A DNA stretch of 64,000 nt. Origin: Duncaniella muris. Its GTDB lineage: Bacteria > Bacteroidota > Bacteroidia > Bacteroidales > Muribaculaceae. Positions 52,532-62,101 of this stretch are shown piece by piece; positions within the stretch are counted from its first letter, which is position 1, and every line of letters starts with the position of its first letter. The DNA is taken from positions 117,788-181,787 of the forward strand of contig NZ_PUEC01000004.1 of NCBI RefSeq assembly GCF_003024805.1, given 5' to 3'. The notes below the pieces were generated by a model that was not told where the DNA came from, searched no databases, and saw nothing but the letters and a program-made list of their open reading frames with translations. Both the position numbers and the translations under genes were made by a program.

Positions 52532-52933
52532 ATGAAAGCATTACGATTCATACCGCCCTACCAGCTCACGCTGGCTGTGGCAGTTATAATCCTGTATCTC
52601 ACCCTCCTTCCCAAGCCTTTTGGGGAGGAGGAACTTCCTTTATTTCCAGGGGCTGACAAGCTTGCCCACTGCTGCATGTTCGGAGGGCTGGCGCTTACCT
52701 TTATATTCGAACGCCATATAGCCGGCAAGTGCCTCTCCATTGGCCGGGCTTTGATCGCAAGCCTCGCGGTGACGCTGTTCGGCATCGCAGTGGAATTCAT
52801 TCAGAATGCAATGGGGCTCGGCCGCAGCGGAGACTGGGCCGACGGACTTGCCGATGCTATCGGAGCATTCGCGGCTGTCCCGCTATGCTATGCATTACAT
52901 TGGATCAACGTCGTAGTAAAGCACCGCCCCTAA
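52532..52933 (+). CDS. VanZ-like small membrane protein
   Basis: A 133-residue membrane protein with about four hydrophobic segments, including LTLAVAVIILYLTLLPKPFG and ALIASLAVTLFGIAVEFIQN. The motif ADKLAHCCMFGGLALTFIFE is the VanZ-type signature. VanZ proteins in Gram-positive clusters give glycopeptide resistance, but the broader family has no defined function. It starts 14 bp after DUF3332. Its 3' end overlaps the convergent priA gene by 39 bp. Confidence 0.87.
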   Translation: MKALRFIPPYQLTLAVAVIILYLTLLPKPFGEEELPLFPGADKLAHCCMFGGLALTFIFERHIAGKCLSIGRALIASLAVTLFGIAVEFIQNAMGLGRSGDWADGLADAIGAFAAVPLCYALHWINVVVKHRP

Positions 52934-55363
52934 GAGCTGGCGGCTGTTGGTCATCTCTATCCTTATATCATTCAGCAGACTTTTTACTTTTGAGATTGAG
53001 GCCTGAGTTTCGATTTTAAGCATTATGCGCCTTATGTATAAAGTCTGGATCCTTGCTACATATGGTTCGTCAGGGCCACTGACCCTATTCCCAAGCAACA
53101 CACGCAGGCGCGAAGCAAATTCAAATGCGATAGTCGATACTGCCGCCGGATCCTTGTGCTTTATATATACATATATTATCCTCACGAAAGGCGGATAATT
53201 ATATCGCTGACGTTCTTGAATTTCACGCTGATAGTAATCCTTGTAATCATGGCGGACAAGGAAATCAAACAAAGGATGAGAAGGATTGTAGGTCTGAACC
53301 GCCACCACTCCATTGTCACTTTTCCGACCTGCTCGTCCGGCTACCTGCTCAATCATATTGAACGCGCGCTCTGATGCCCGGAAGTCCGGGAAGTTTACTA
53401 TACTGTCGGCATTTATGACACCCACCATGCTCACTCGTCCGAAATCCAGGCCTTTGGTTACCATCTGAGTCCCGACCAATATCTGGGACTTCCCTTTCGA
53501 AAAATTGTCGATTATAGTTTCGTATCCGTCTTTGCTGCGCGTCGTGTCAAGATCCATGCGTGCGATCGCAGCAGTCGGAAACAAGGAGTCAATTTCCTCT
53601 TCAACACGTTCGCTTCCATAACCGAGCACTTCTATGCCAGGCTCCTTGCATGCCGGACAGACATCAGGCACACCGTAGGGAGTACCGCAATAATGGCATA
53701 TCAGCTTGTCGGAATGCCTGTGATATGTCAGCGAAACATCACAATTCTCACATTTCGGCACATAGCCACATAGCTTGCAGCGGGCAATCGGAGCATAGCC
53801 TCTGCGGTTGATAAAAAGTATCGACTGTTCGCCCCTCTGAAGAGATTCGTTAACAAGCCTCCTTGTCAAAAGAGAGAAAGCACCTTCAACCTCACCCCTC
53901 TTTCTTGCTGCCGCCATGTCGATGATCTCTACCTGAGGAAGACGGAGGCCTTCATAGCGTTCTGTGAGTTCAATCAACCCGAAGCGGCCTGTCAGAGCTT
54001 TGTAATATGTATCGACTGCCGGAGTGGCACTTCCGAGAAGAGTTTTTGCACCATGCATTGAAGCCAGCACGATAGCCGCATCGCGTCCATTGTATCTCGG
54101 AGCCGGGTCCTGCTGCTTGTAAGCGCTTTCATGCTCCTCATCAACTATCACAAGCCCCAATGACGCAAACGGCAGAAACACGGCAGAACGGGCCCCAATA
54201 ACCACGCATGGTTCTGAAGAGGCGAGTAGCTTTTTCCAGATATCGACACGGTCATTATCCGAGAATTTCGAATGGTAGATCACCACCTTGTCGCCGAACA
54301 CCCTCTGCAGTCTACGGGTCAACTGGGTTGTCAGCGCTATTTCAGGCACAAGATATAGAGCCTGCCGCCCCTGCCGCAGAACATAGTCAATCAGATGAAT
54401 ATAGATTTCAGTCTTTCCGCTTGAAGTGACTCCGCGGAGAAGGGTGATATCCTTTTCAAACCATGATTTATGAATACTATCGAGAGCCGAGGCCTGAGCT
54501 TCGCTCAGTACAGGCAACTCACCTGTGACAAGTCCTGAATATGAAAACCGGCTGATCTCTTTTTTATAAATATCTACAATACCTTTCTTTGCCATCGCCG
54601 CGATCACAGTAGTCGTTACTCCTGACCGCTCCATCAGTTCCGTGCGTGTCACCTCCTGAAGTTCCGAATCCTGGCGCATGAAAGCCGAAATCTCAATCAG
54701 GGCCAGAAGGGCTTTTTCCTGCATGCTGCCAGACCTGACAGAATCAAAAGCCTTGTGCAAACCATCGGAATCACCTTTATCAACCGTCAGTCTTACATAA
54801 GTTTCCTTACGAGAACGATAACGCTCTACAAGATTTTCTGAAATCTGCACCGCTCCCTTTTCAAGAAGTGAATTTATTATCGGGCCTATGTTTGCAAATC
54901 CGGTCTTCTTGCCGATCAGATCAAGAGGCTGCTTCTTCTCACAGCCCAGAATATAGTTCATCACAGCCATTTCCCTTTGCGAGAGTCTCTCATCAGGCTT
55001 TTCTTCATAATCCGGATCGGCAGACACGAAAGTCTCACTCTCTATTTTCAATCCCGCCGGCATGGCAGCTCTCATCACTTCGCCAGGGGTGCAGAGGTAA
55101 TAGTCAGCCATCCAGTGCCAAAGTTTCAACTGCAGATGTCTGACCACAGCCCATTCATCTAAGATCAAAGCGATGTCTTTTACCTCATACCCCTGAGGAG
55201 CAACCGGTGTCTGAGAGGCAATAATACCAGTGTAAAACTTCTTTCTTCCGAACGGAACAATTACCCTATAACCGATTCTGATGGAATCAGCCAAGGCCTC
55301 AGGCACACTGTAGGTGAACGTTCCGCTTATAGGAACTGGCAGAAGAACTTCAACAAAAATCAT
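52895..55363 (-). CDS. priA: Primosomal protein N' (replication restart helicase PriA)
   Basis: An 822-residue superfamily-2 helicase that reloads the replisome at stalled forks. The N-terminal DNA-binding part starts with FVEVLLPVPISGTFTYSVPE. Walker A is GVTSSGKTEIYIHLIDYVL; Walker B is LVIVDEEHESAYKQQDPAP; the later helicase motif SATPAVDTYYKAL and the zinc-binding cysteines (CKLCGYVPKCENCDVSL and CHYCGTPYGVPDVCPACKE) are intact. The C-terminal helicase lobe includes ILVGTQMVTKGLDFGRVSMV. It diverges from rnpB and overlaps the VanZ gene convergently. Confidence 0.97.
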   Translation of the reverse strand: MIFVEVLLPVPISGTFTYSVPEALADSIRIGYRVIVPFGRKKFYTGIIASQTPVAPQGYEVKDIALILDEWAVVRHLQLKLWHWMADYYLCTPGEVMRAAMPAGLKIESETFVSADPDYEEKPDERLSQREMAVMNYILGCEKKQPLDLIGKKTGFANIGPIINSLLEKGAVQISENLVERYRSRKETYVRLTVDKGDSDGLHKAFDSVRSGSMQEKALLALIEISAFMRQDSELQEVTRTELMERSGVTTTVIAAMAKKGIVDIYKKEISRFSYSGLVTGELPVLSEAQASALDSIHKSWFEKDITLLRGVTSSGKTEIYIHLIDYVLRQGRQALYLVPEIALTTQLTRRLQRVFGDKVVIYHSKFSDNDRVDIWKKLLASSEPCVVIGARSAVFLPFASLGLVIVDEEHESAYKQQDPAPRYNGRDAAIVLASMHGAKTLLGSATPAVDTYYKALTGRFGLIELTERYEGLRLPQVEIIDMAAARKRGEVEGAFSLLTRRLVNESLQRGEQSILFINRRGYAPIARCKLCGYVPKCENCDVSLTYHRHSDKLICHYCGTPYGVPDVCPACKEPGIEVLGYGSERVEEEIDSLFPTAAIARMDLDTTRSKDGYETIIDNFSKGKSQILVGTQMVTKGLDFGRVSMVGVINADSIVNFPDFRASERAFNMIEQVAGRAGRKSDNGVVAVQTYNPSHPLFDFLVRHDYKDYYQREIQERQRYNYPPFVRIIYVYIKHKDPAAVSTIAFEFASRLRVLLGNRVSGPDEPYVARIQTLYIRRIMLKIETQASISKVKSLLNDIRIEMTNSRQLLGAVLYYDVDPM

Positions 55364-55437
55364 GGTGGCGATATGGTTTTATCTGTAAAAATACTATAAA
55401 TTACCGTCTCAGGCAAAGATTTCCTGAAATTTATTCG

Positions 55438-55445
55438 TAACTTTG
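55438..55445 (+). promoter_or_regulatory. -7 element of rnpB
   Basis: TAACTTTG matches TAnnTTTG and ends 5 bp before the paired 5' end of the RNase P RNA at 55451, where a Bacteroidetes start site would be expected. The -33 region has no clear TTTG. Confidence 0.6.
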
Positions 55446-55448
55446 CAG

Positions 55449-55921
55449 TGGTAGCAGGACGCTTGTGTCGCTTGCCGATGGAGGTGAGCTCCGGAGCGGC
55501 AAGAGGAAAGTCCGGGCAACACAGAGCACCATACTCTCTAACAGTGAGCTGTCGGTGACGGCAGAGTAACGTGACAGAAAATAACAGCCTGCCAACAATT
55601 CAGTCCCGCAAGGGCCTGGAAAGCAGGCAATGGTGAAAAGGTGGGGTAAGAGCCCACCGGGTGTCATGGCAACATGGCATGCCGCACGTCTTATGGGTTG
55701 CAAGGCCATGTATACCGGCGCGTGACAGAACAACTTTCGCAATCGCGAAGTGTCACAATGGGCTGCTCGTCCATAGCCGGGGGGTAGGCTGCTGGAGTGC
55801 CGAAGCAAAGCGAGGCACCGATTAGATAAATGACACGGGCGCCGCGGCAACCTTCCGGATCTTCGGGTCCAAGTGTAGAAGTCCCGCGGTGACATAACCC
55901 GGCTTATAGTCCTGCTACCTT
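55449..55921 (+). ncRNA. rnpB: RNase P RNA, bacterial type A
   Basis: The catalytic RNA of RNase P, which removes 5' leaders from tRNA precursors. The first helix P1 is formed by GTAGCAGGAC (55451-55460) and GTCCTGCTAC (55909-55918), which pair perfectly. The conserved core GAGGAAAGTCCGGGC lies at 55503-55517, and the universal 3' segment with CCCGGCTTAT is near 55898. The length of about 470 nt is high but within the range for Bacteroidetes. It has its own -7 element and a T-rich sequence after P1. An open reading frame on the opposite strand (55431-55895) is a shadow of this RNA. Confidence 0.95.
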
Positions 55922-56039
55922 TTTTAGATTTATCAAAAACCGCATATGCTAAGAAGCAAATTCTGCCAGTCAGTACCTCAACGGACAGACCGTGCCCCTA
56001 TGACGGGACAAGCAGCCTACACATTTCTGACCTCAGTAC

Positions 56040-56085
56040 AAAACAAAGCCAGGCTTCTGCAATTCAAGAAGCCTGGCTTTGTTTT
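56040..56085 (+). terminator. Strong bidirectional terminator between rnpB and the metal efflux operon
   Basis: Perfect 19-bp arms AAAACAAAGCCAGGCTTCT (56040-56058) and AGAAGCCTGGCTTTGTTTT (56067-56085) with an 8-nt loop. Each strand has a T-run after the stem, so it can stop transcription from rnpB and from the minus-strand operon ending at 56114. Confidence 0.85.
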
Positions 56086-56113
56086 GTGGTTTTACGAACT
56101 GTGATCTAGAATT

Positions 56114-57763
56114 TTATTTCGCTTCCAAAAGTCTGTTGACGATCTCGGCAACCTCACGGGCATTAAGCCTGGCACCTTCAAGCGAAAAATGAGAATGGTC
56201 GTTTTTATAACAACGGTTCACCGTCAGGAGTCCTTCATGGTCTGCCATATGCTGCAACTTGCGGCCGATCAGTCCATTCAGATCAATGAACGGAACATTC
56301 TGCTGCCCGGCTACCTCGGCAGTCCATGCGCCAAATGATGCTGAATTGTTTTCAATCAGACCGTTGTCAAATTTATTGCGCGGAGTGTGACTGATCACAA
56401 CCGGAACAGCGCCCTTCTCCTTTGTATCCATTATGAACTTGCGAAGATACCAGCCATAGGTATAGACAACCTTGTACTGACCGTTGCTTTTCATTTTGAA
56501 AACTTTGCTTTCCGACCCCGTGCCGGGCAATTCGGCCCTCTCCTTTCCGCTATTGATCGGTCCGGCATCGTTATGGCCGAACTGGATGAGCACTATGTCT
56601 CCAGGCTGCAAGGCATTGTAGATTTTATCCCAGCGACCTTCGTCAACGAACATTCGCGCACTTCGTCCGGGTATAGCATGGTTCTCAACCGAGGCTACTG
56701 CCGGATCAATATAATCCTGAAGCACACTGCCCCAGCCCCACATCGAGTTTTCATCAGAATCTTCATTCTTGACTGTGCTGTCTCCGATAGTGAACACAAC
56801 CGGACGTCCAGGTTTCCGGCTTTTGCCGGTGACAGTATCGGCCGCTATCGGTTTAAGGAAAGATGACAGACGGCATTTTTTCAATCCTCTCAAGCCTTCA
56901 GCAGCAGATGCAGCATTGGTTCTTGCGCCGAATTCACTTGTGTGGATTCGGTCAATATAAAACATAGTCTTTACCTTCTCTTTGCCGAAACGCTCAAACT
57001 TGGCGGCTGAAATCTCATTAAGATCTATGAACGGGACCTTCATTTCTTTTGCAACCTGACGGGCCCAGAGTCCGAATGTATCGCTGACACGCTCGATAAC
57101 CGTGCTGTCGGCATCAGCCCATGCATTGCGTGGTGTAAGCGATAGCAATATCGGATTCGCACCTTTTGCCTTTGTCTCGCGGATAAAACAGCGCAGATAT
57201 TCTCCGTAGGTATAGACAATACGCTGTTCTCCGGTTTCTTTAATGGTAACATGGAGTGTATCTTTGCCTATTCCAGGAATAGAAGCCCGCGCCCTGCCAC
57301 TGTCATAAGGACCGTTGTCATTATGACCAAGTTCGATCATGACCCAGTCTCCTTTACGTACACCGGACAACACATCCTCCCAGAGACGTTCATAGAACGT
57401 GCGACTGCTTGTGCCTCCGAGTGCATGATTCTCGACTGTGATTTTCTCACTGTCAAAATAGTCCGGGAAGAAACGCCCCCATCCCCATTGGCCGTTATTC
57501 CCATTGCCCAGAGTGCCGGTTCGCATGGTGGAATTACCCACGAGGAAAAGCACCGGATTGTCACCTTTGCGCGATGATCCGGCAAGCGGACGGGCAAAAC
57601 GAGCTTTATTCAGACTGTCAAGCGTGTTATCTACAACCTGATTCCGGTCTTCCATCGGCGCAGCTACAGCCTTGCGCCGGGCAGACATAAGTTGAGGCAC
57701 CATAAGGGCCATAACTACCAGGCCTGCGACAACGGATTTTCTGCAAATTTCGATATCCATCAA
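56114..57763 (-). CDS. Secreted tandem SGNH/GDSL hydrolase (rhamnogalacturonan acetylesterase-like), last gene of the efflux operon
   Basis: A 549-residue exported protein with a signal peptide near the N-terminus (KSVVAGLVVMALMVPQLMSA). It has two SGNH esterase domains. The first has VLFLVGNSTMRTGTLGNGNN (Ser78; the usual Asp of GDS is Asn), ELGHNDNGP and DRIHTS; the second has VVFTIGDSTVKNED (Ser ~327), QFGHNDAGP and DHSHFS. The arrangement resembles rhamnogalacturonan acetylesterases, which remove acetyl groups from plant polysaccharide. Why it follows a metal pump is unclear. It is 27 bp from the preceding cusC-like gene and ends at the strong terminator. Confidence 0.88.
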   Translation of the reverse strand: MMDIEICRKSVVAGLVVMALMVPQLMSARRKAVAAPMEDRNQVVDNTLDSLNKARFARPLAGSSRKGDNPVLFLVGNSTMRTGTLGNGNNGQWGWGRFFPDYFDSEKITVENHALGGTSSRTFYERLWEDVLSGVRKGDWVMIELGHNDNGPYDSGRARASIPGIGKDTLHVTIKETGEQRIVYTYGEYLRCFIRETKAKGANPILLSLTPRNAWADADSTVIERVSDTFGLWARQVAKEMKVPFIDLNEISAAKFERFGKEKVKTMFYIDRIHTSEFGARTNAASAAEGLRGLKKCRLSSFLKPIAADTVTGKSRKPGRPVVFTIGDSTVKNEDSDENSMWGWGSVLQDYIDPAVASVENHAIPGRSARMFVDEGRWDKIYNALQPGDIVLIQFGHNDAGPINSGKERAELPGTGSESKVFKMKSNGQYKVVYTYGWYLRKFIMDTKEKGAVPVVISHTPRNKFDNGLIENNSASFGAWTAEVAGQQNVPFIDLNGLIGRKLQHMADHEGLLTVNRCYKNDHSHFSLEGARLNAREVAEIVNRLLEAK

Positions 57764-57790
57764 AAAAAGATCAATTCAAAATATTATTTG

Positions 57791-58969
57791 TCAGTTATAA
57801 CGCTGAAGACGAGCTACCGCGCAATTATAATTATACAGCGTTTCAAGAAAATCACGACGAGCGGCAAGGAAATAATTAAGTTCCTGCATGTATGTCAGAA
57901 AATTAATCTGTCCACCATCAAAAGCCTTTTTCAAGAGTTCGAAATCGGAATTGTCATTCATGACATCTTCATACTGATCAAGAAGTTCACGGTACTGAAG
58001 AGCCTTTTCGTAGTCACCTGACATAGCAGCCGACAGACGTATCAGTTCCATTTCCTGCTGCATTTCAGCAGCTCCGGCCTGCAGGCGGGCAGCTTTCACT
58101 TTTTTATTACCAGTAATGAACGGCAGACTTACTGCGACAGAAAATCCATTAAATCTGTCGCCCATCTCCCATTCATGACTATAGCCGAGAGTAAAGCCCG
58201 GCAGCAAGGACCGCTTCTCGACTTTAAGCAATGATTTCTGAACTTCAGCATCAGCTTTCATGGCCGCTATCGCCGGATCTTTTGCCCGCAGATTTTCCAC
58301 ATCCGGGCGAAGAGACGCAAGATTCACCTCCGGATAAGCATCTCCGACTGAAGCTACAAGATCTTCAACTTCTTTGCCTCCGTTCAGAGCTCGCAGAGAG
58401 GCAAGCATCGCAGCATATTCTCCACGCAATGTTTTCAATTCTCTTTCTGCCGCGATTTTTCCAATCACAGACTTATTATAGTCGAGTTTTGTCTCATTGC
58501 CCTCATCGACAGCTTTTTTGAACGTTTTCTGTAGAGACGCAAGCCCGTCACAGATTTTTTCTGTAGCGGCGATACGCTGCTTTGTATAAATTATATCTAT
58601 CAGAAGCAGACGCACTTCCTGACGCGCTTCAATCATTGCAGACTCCTGCAGATACTGCATAGCAGTCTGAGATTTGCGTATAGCCTCACGTCTGGCAGCA
58701 TATACACCCGGCCAGTCAAACCCCTGAGAGATCGAGAAATTGCGTTTGTCTCCGATTCCTTTTGCCCCCCATAGACTTTCAAATCCGATTTCCGGAGCGT
58801 CAAGGGTATTTTCAGACTTCAGTGACGCTATTGCCGCCTGATTTTCAGCATCGGCATATTTCAGAGCCATGTTATTTGACACCACTGTATTCAGAACCTT
58901 GTCAAAATCTGAAGCCGAGGCAGAGCACACTGAGAGGGCCAAGGCCATCAACGATATTGAAAATTTCAT
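57791..58969 (-). CDS. Outer-membrane efflux channel of the heavy-metal pump (CusC/CzcC type)
   Basis: A 392-residue TolC-family protein with a signal peptide (MKFSISLMALALSVCSASAS). The coiled-coil segments MALKYADAENQAAIASLKSE and KTFKKAVDEGNETKLDYNKS are the first half; PEVNLASLRPDVENLRAKDP and GGQINFLTYMQELNYFLAAR the second. The length is that of the metal-type outer-membrane factors. It provides the outer-membrane exit for the CzcA-like pump upstream (27-bp gap). The SGNH gene follows after another 27 bp. Confidence 0.92.
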   Translation of the reverse strand: MKFSISLMALALSVCSASASDFDKVLNTVVSNNMALKYADAENQAAIASLKSENTLDAPEIGFESLWGAKGIGDKRNFSISQGFDWPGVYAARREAIRKSQTAMQYLQESAMIEARQEVRLLLIDIIYTKQRIAATEKICDGLASLQKTFKKAVDEGNETKLDYNKSVIGKIAAERELKTLRGEYAAMLASLRALNGGKEVEDLVASVGDAYPEVNLASLRPDVENLRAKDPAIAAMKADAEVQKSLLKVEKRSLLPGFTLGYSHEWEMGDRFNGFSVAVSLPFITGNKKVKAARLQAGAAEMQQEMELIRLSAAMSGDYEKALQYRELLDQYEDVMNDNSDFELLKKAFDGGQINFLTYMQELNYFLAARRDFLETLYNYNCAVARLQRYN

Positions 58970-58996
58970 CTATATATCTTAATATCAATGTTTAAA

Positions 58997-61900
58997 CTAT
59001 TTTTCCTTTTTGCACTGAGAATAATAATATACTAACGGGACTACAAAGATATTAAGTATTGTCGAGGTTAGCAAACCGCCAAGGATCACAATGGCCAATG
59101 GCGACTGTATCTCATTGCCCGGCTTATCACCGTTCACTGCGAGTGGAATCAGCGCAAGAGCTGAACTCAGGGCCGTCATAAGAATCGGGTTCAGACGGTC
59201 GGAAGAGCCATGACGGATACGCTCCATCAAACCGACGCCCTCCTGACGCAACTGATCGTAGCGCGACATCAGCAACATACCGTTGCGGGTAGTGATTCCA
59301 AGCAGCGAGATAAAGCCTATTATAGCCGGGATGTTAAGTTCGCCTGTTGTCAGTCTCAGCAGAAAAACTCCGCCTATTATGGCAAGGGGCATGTTCAGAA
59401 GTATGATCCCTGACTGAGTAGCGCTATGGAACTGGCCGTAAAGCAACAAAAATATTATGACGAGTGCTATGACTGATACCAGAGCAAGGGTTCCGGCTGC
59501 TTTAGCTTCATTTTCAAATTGTCCGCCATAGCTGATAAAATAACCTTCCGGCAATTTTATTTCTTCATCAATCTCAGTCCGGATATCATCCACCACTCCT
59601 TTCAGATCGCGGTCAGCGACATTAGCAGAGACTACAATCCTGCGGCTCACATTTTCACGGTTAATAGTGTTCGGGCCTGTGGCCGACACAATGTCAGCGA
59701 CTTCACTCAACGGCACCTTGCCCTTTGGAGTATCAATGGCCAATGCGGATATATCCTCTATCGTAGACCTGCTTGACGGAGCCATCCTCAAAGTGAGATC
59801 ATAGGGAAACCCGTTTTCATATACCTGCGACACTTTTTCTCCGGCAAGTGCGATATTGATAAAATCGGCGAATTCAGGCATGGTCACCCCATAATATGCA
59901 AGCATGTCTCGTCTGGGGCGGATGTCAAGCTGAGGTCTCTCCACCTGTTGCTCGATATTCACATCGACAACCCCGTCAACAGAAGCAATATGACTTTTTA
60001 TTTCATTACCTATATTATATAAGCGCTGAAGGTCATCACCAAAAATTTTTATTGCAATCTGAGCTTCGGTGCCTGAAAGCATTGCGTCAATGCGGTGGGA
60101 TATGGGCTGCCCGATTTCCACGTTGACACCGGGCAAATGAGAAAGTTCATGGCGAAGATCCGCAAGAAGTTCCGCACGGCTCCGGCCGTGATCAAGTTTA
60201 TAAGGGGCCTCAATTTCTGAGACATTCACACCGAGAGAGTGCTCGTCAAGTTCGGCACGCCCGGTTTTACGGGCCGTCAATGAAATTTCAGGCATAGAAA
60301 GTATTATTTTTTCCGCTTCCCGACCGAGACGGTCACTCTCCTCAAGCGAAATTCCCGGAAGAGTGCTGACGTTTATAGTAAGCGACCCTTCATTGAATGG
60401 AGGCAGGAAACTACGGCCGAGAGAGAAAAAAATCCCAATAGCAACCAGCAACAACAGCCCGGTGGTTATGAAAATGGATTTCACATGGCCGAATGACCAG
60501 GCAAGAGCTTTGTCATATCCAGAACGAAGCCACCGCGAAAACTTCGGTTCTCTGTCAAGAGCCTGCATGGCCTTTTTACTGCCAAGGAGGAATGAGCAAA
60601 GCACAGGGGTAACTGTCAGTGCCACTATTGTTGATGCTATCAAAGCTACAATAAATGAGATACCAAGCGGTTTGAGCATTCGGCCTTCCATACCGTCAAG
60701 GAAGAACAGCGGCAGGAAGCTGGCCATGATTATCAACGATGAATTGAAAATCGGCAGACGCACCTCTTTCGACGCTTCATAAATCACAGATATGACTGAT
60801 TGTCCTTTTTTAAGGTTTTCTCTAAGCCGTTTGTAGACATTCTCTACATCGACAATCGCATCATCCACCAATGAGCCTATAGCGATGGCGATGCCGCCAA
60901 GACTCATTGTGTTGATCGTCATACCCAGCCAATGCAAGACAAGCACGGTAACAATAATGGACAATGGTAGAGCCACGAGCGATATGACAGTCGTGCGCAA
61001 GTTCATCAGGAAGAAGAACAGAACAACAATCACGAATATCGCTCCGATAAACAATGCCTCCTGCAAGTTGCTGATAGAGGTAGATATGAACTCCGACTGA
61101 CGGAAAATATCAGTGTTGACAACCACGTCAGACGGCATTGTTTTCTGCAACTGTCCCAGGCAGTCCTCGATTTCCTCTGTCAGGTTTATCGTACCTACTG
61201 CCGGTTGCTTTGTTACAGTAAGCAATACGGCCGGAGTGGCATTGACCGAGGCGGTGCCTAAACGAGGCTCCGCCGCACCTACTTTCATTTCAGCTATATC
61301 ACAAAGCCTGACCGGCATACCGGCATCATTCGTAAGAATAACCGTATTGCCGATTTTATCAAGATCCGAAGTAGCGATATCTCCTTTTATTATATATTCA
61401 TTGCCGTGCTGATAAATCACTCCGCCGGAAGCATTGCTGTTCATCAGTGTTACAGCATCACGCACTGCTGTCAGAGTGACACCAAACTGCTGCATTGAGG
61501 CAGGATCAAGCAAAATCTGATATTCGCGAGCATCACCACCAATCACTGATACAGACGAAACGCCTGAAAGCGACAGCAGTCTCGGCCTGATGCGGCTGTC
61601 TGCTATAGTGCGCAGTTCTTCCGCAGATGTTATCGAATCAGCCGTCAACCCGATGATCATGATCTCGCCAAGGATGGACGACTGCGGGCCAAGCGTCGGC
61701 TTTCCTACACCCGGAGGAAGTGCCCCTTCTATTTCAGAGAGCTTTTCCGCTACAATCTGACGGGCAAGATAGACATCAGTACCCCAGTCAAACTCGACCC
61801 ATACAGACGAAAGTCCGGTAGCCGAAGCCGAACGGACCCGACGGACACCAGTGGCACCATTAACCGAAGTTTCCACCGGATAAGTGATCACCCGTTCGAT

Positions 61901-62080
61901 TTCTTCCGGTGCCATGCCTGGGGCTTCAGTCATCACAACGACCGTAGGAGCATTCAGATCAGGAAATATGTCGACTTCAGTACGAAGCAATACAATTGCT
62001 CCGTAGATGAGCAACAAAGCTGAAATCACAACAACCGCCAGACGGTTGTCAAGCGAAAATCTAATTATTCTGTTGAGCAT
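58997..62080 (-). CDS. CzcA-type heavy-metal efflux RND pump
   Basis: A 1027-residue inner-membrane RND pump of the heavy-metal (HME) family. The hallmark acid group in the fourth helix reads VDDAIVDVENVYKRLREN (about 403-420), as in CzcA. The N-terminus MLNRIIRFSLDNRLAVVVIS and the porter motif SGTEAQIAIKIFGDDLQRLY also match. The STLPGIS region lacks the methionine of the CusA copper triad, so divalent zinc, cobalt, nickel or cadmium is a better guess than copper. It lies between the CzcB-like adaptor (21-bp gap) and the CusC-like channel. Confidence 0.94.
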   Translation of the reverse strand: MLNRIIRFSLDNRLAVVVISALLLIYGAIVLLRTEVDIFPDLNAPTVVVMTEAPGMAPEEIERVITYPVETSVNGATGVRRVRSASATGLSSVWVEFDWGTDVYLARQIVAEKLSEIEGALPPGVGKPTLGPQSSILGEIMIIGLTADSITSAEELRTIADSRIRPRLLSLSGVSSVSVIGGDAREYQILLDPASMQQFGVTLTAVRDAVTLMNSNASGGVIYQHGNEYIIKGDIATSDLDKIGNTVILTNDAGMPVRLCDIAEMKVGAAEPRLGTASVNATPAVLLTVTKQPAVGTINLTEEIEDCLGQLQKTMPSDVVVNTDIFRQSEFISTSISNLQEALFIGAIFVIVVLFFFLMNLRTTVISLVALPLSIIVTVLVLHWLGMTINTMSLGGIAIAIGSLVDDAIVDVENVYKRLRENLKKGQSVISVIYEASKEVRLPIFNSSLIIMASFLPLFFLDGMEGRMLKPLGISFIVALIASTIVALTVTPVLCSFLLGSKKAMQALDREPKFSRWLRSGYDKALAWSFGHVKSIFITTGLLLLVAIGIFFSLGRSFLPPFNEGSLTINVSTLPGISLEESDRLGREAEKIILSMPEISLTARKTGRAELDEHSLGVNVSEIEAPYKLDHGRSRAELLADLRHELSHLPGVNVEIGQPISHRIDAMLSGTEAQIAIKIFGDDLQRLYNIGNEIKSHIASVDGVVDVNIEQQVERPQLDIRPRRDMLAYYGVTMPEFADFINIALAGEKVSQVYENGFPYDLTLRMAPSSRSTIEDISALAIDTPKGKVPLSEVADIVSATGPNTINRENVSRRIVVSANVADRDLKGVVDDIRTEIDEEIKLPEGYFISYGGQFENEAKAAGTLALVSVIALVIIFLLLYGQFHSATQSGIILLNMPLAIIGGVFLLRLTTGELNIPAIIGFISLLGITTRNGMLLMSRYDQLRQEGVGLMERIRHGSSDRLNPILMTALSSALALIPLAVNGDKPGNEIQSPLAIVILGGLLTSTILNIFVVPLVYYYSQCKKEK

Positions 62081-62101
62081 AACCGAATAAAACCTGATTA
62101 T

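Noticed and set aside
55431..55895. A 154-residue open frame on the minus strand
   Set aside because: It lies antisense to the RNase P RNA gene and shows no protein family motif; the RNA structure explains the sequence.
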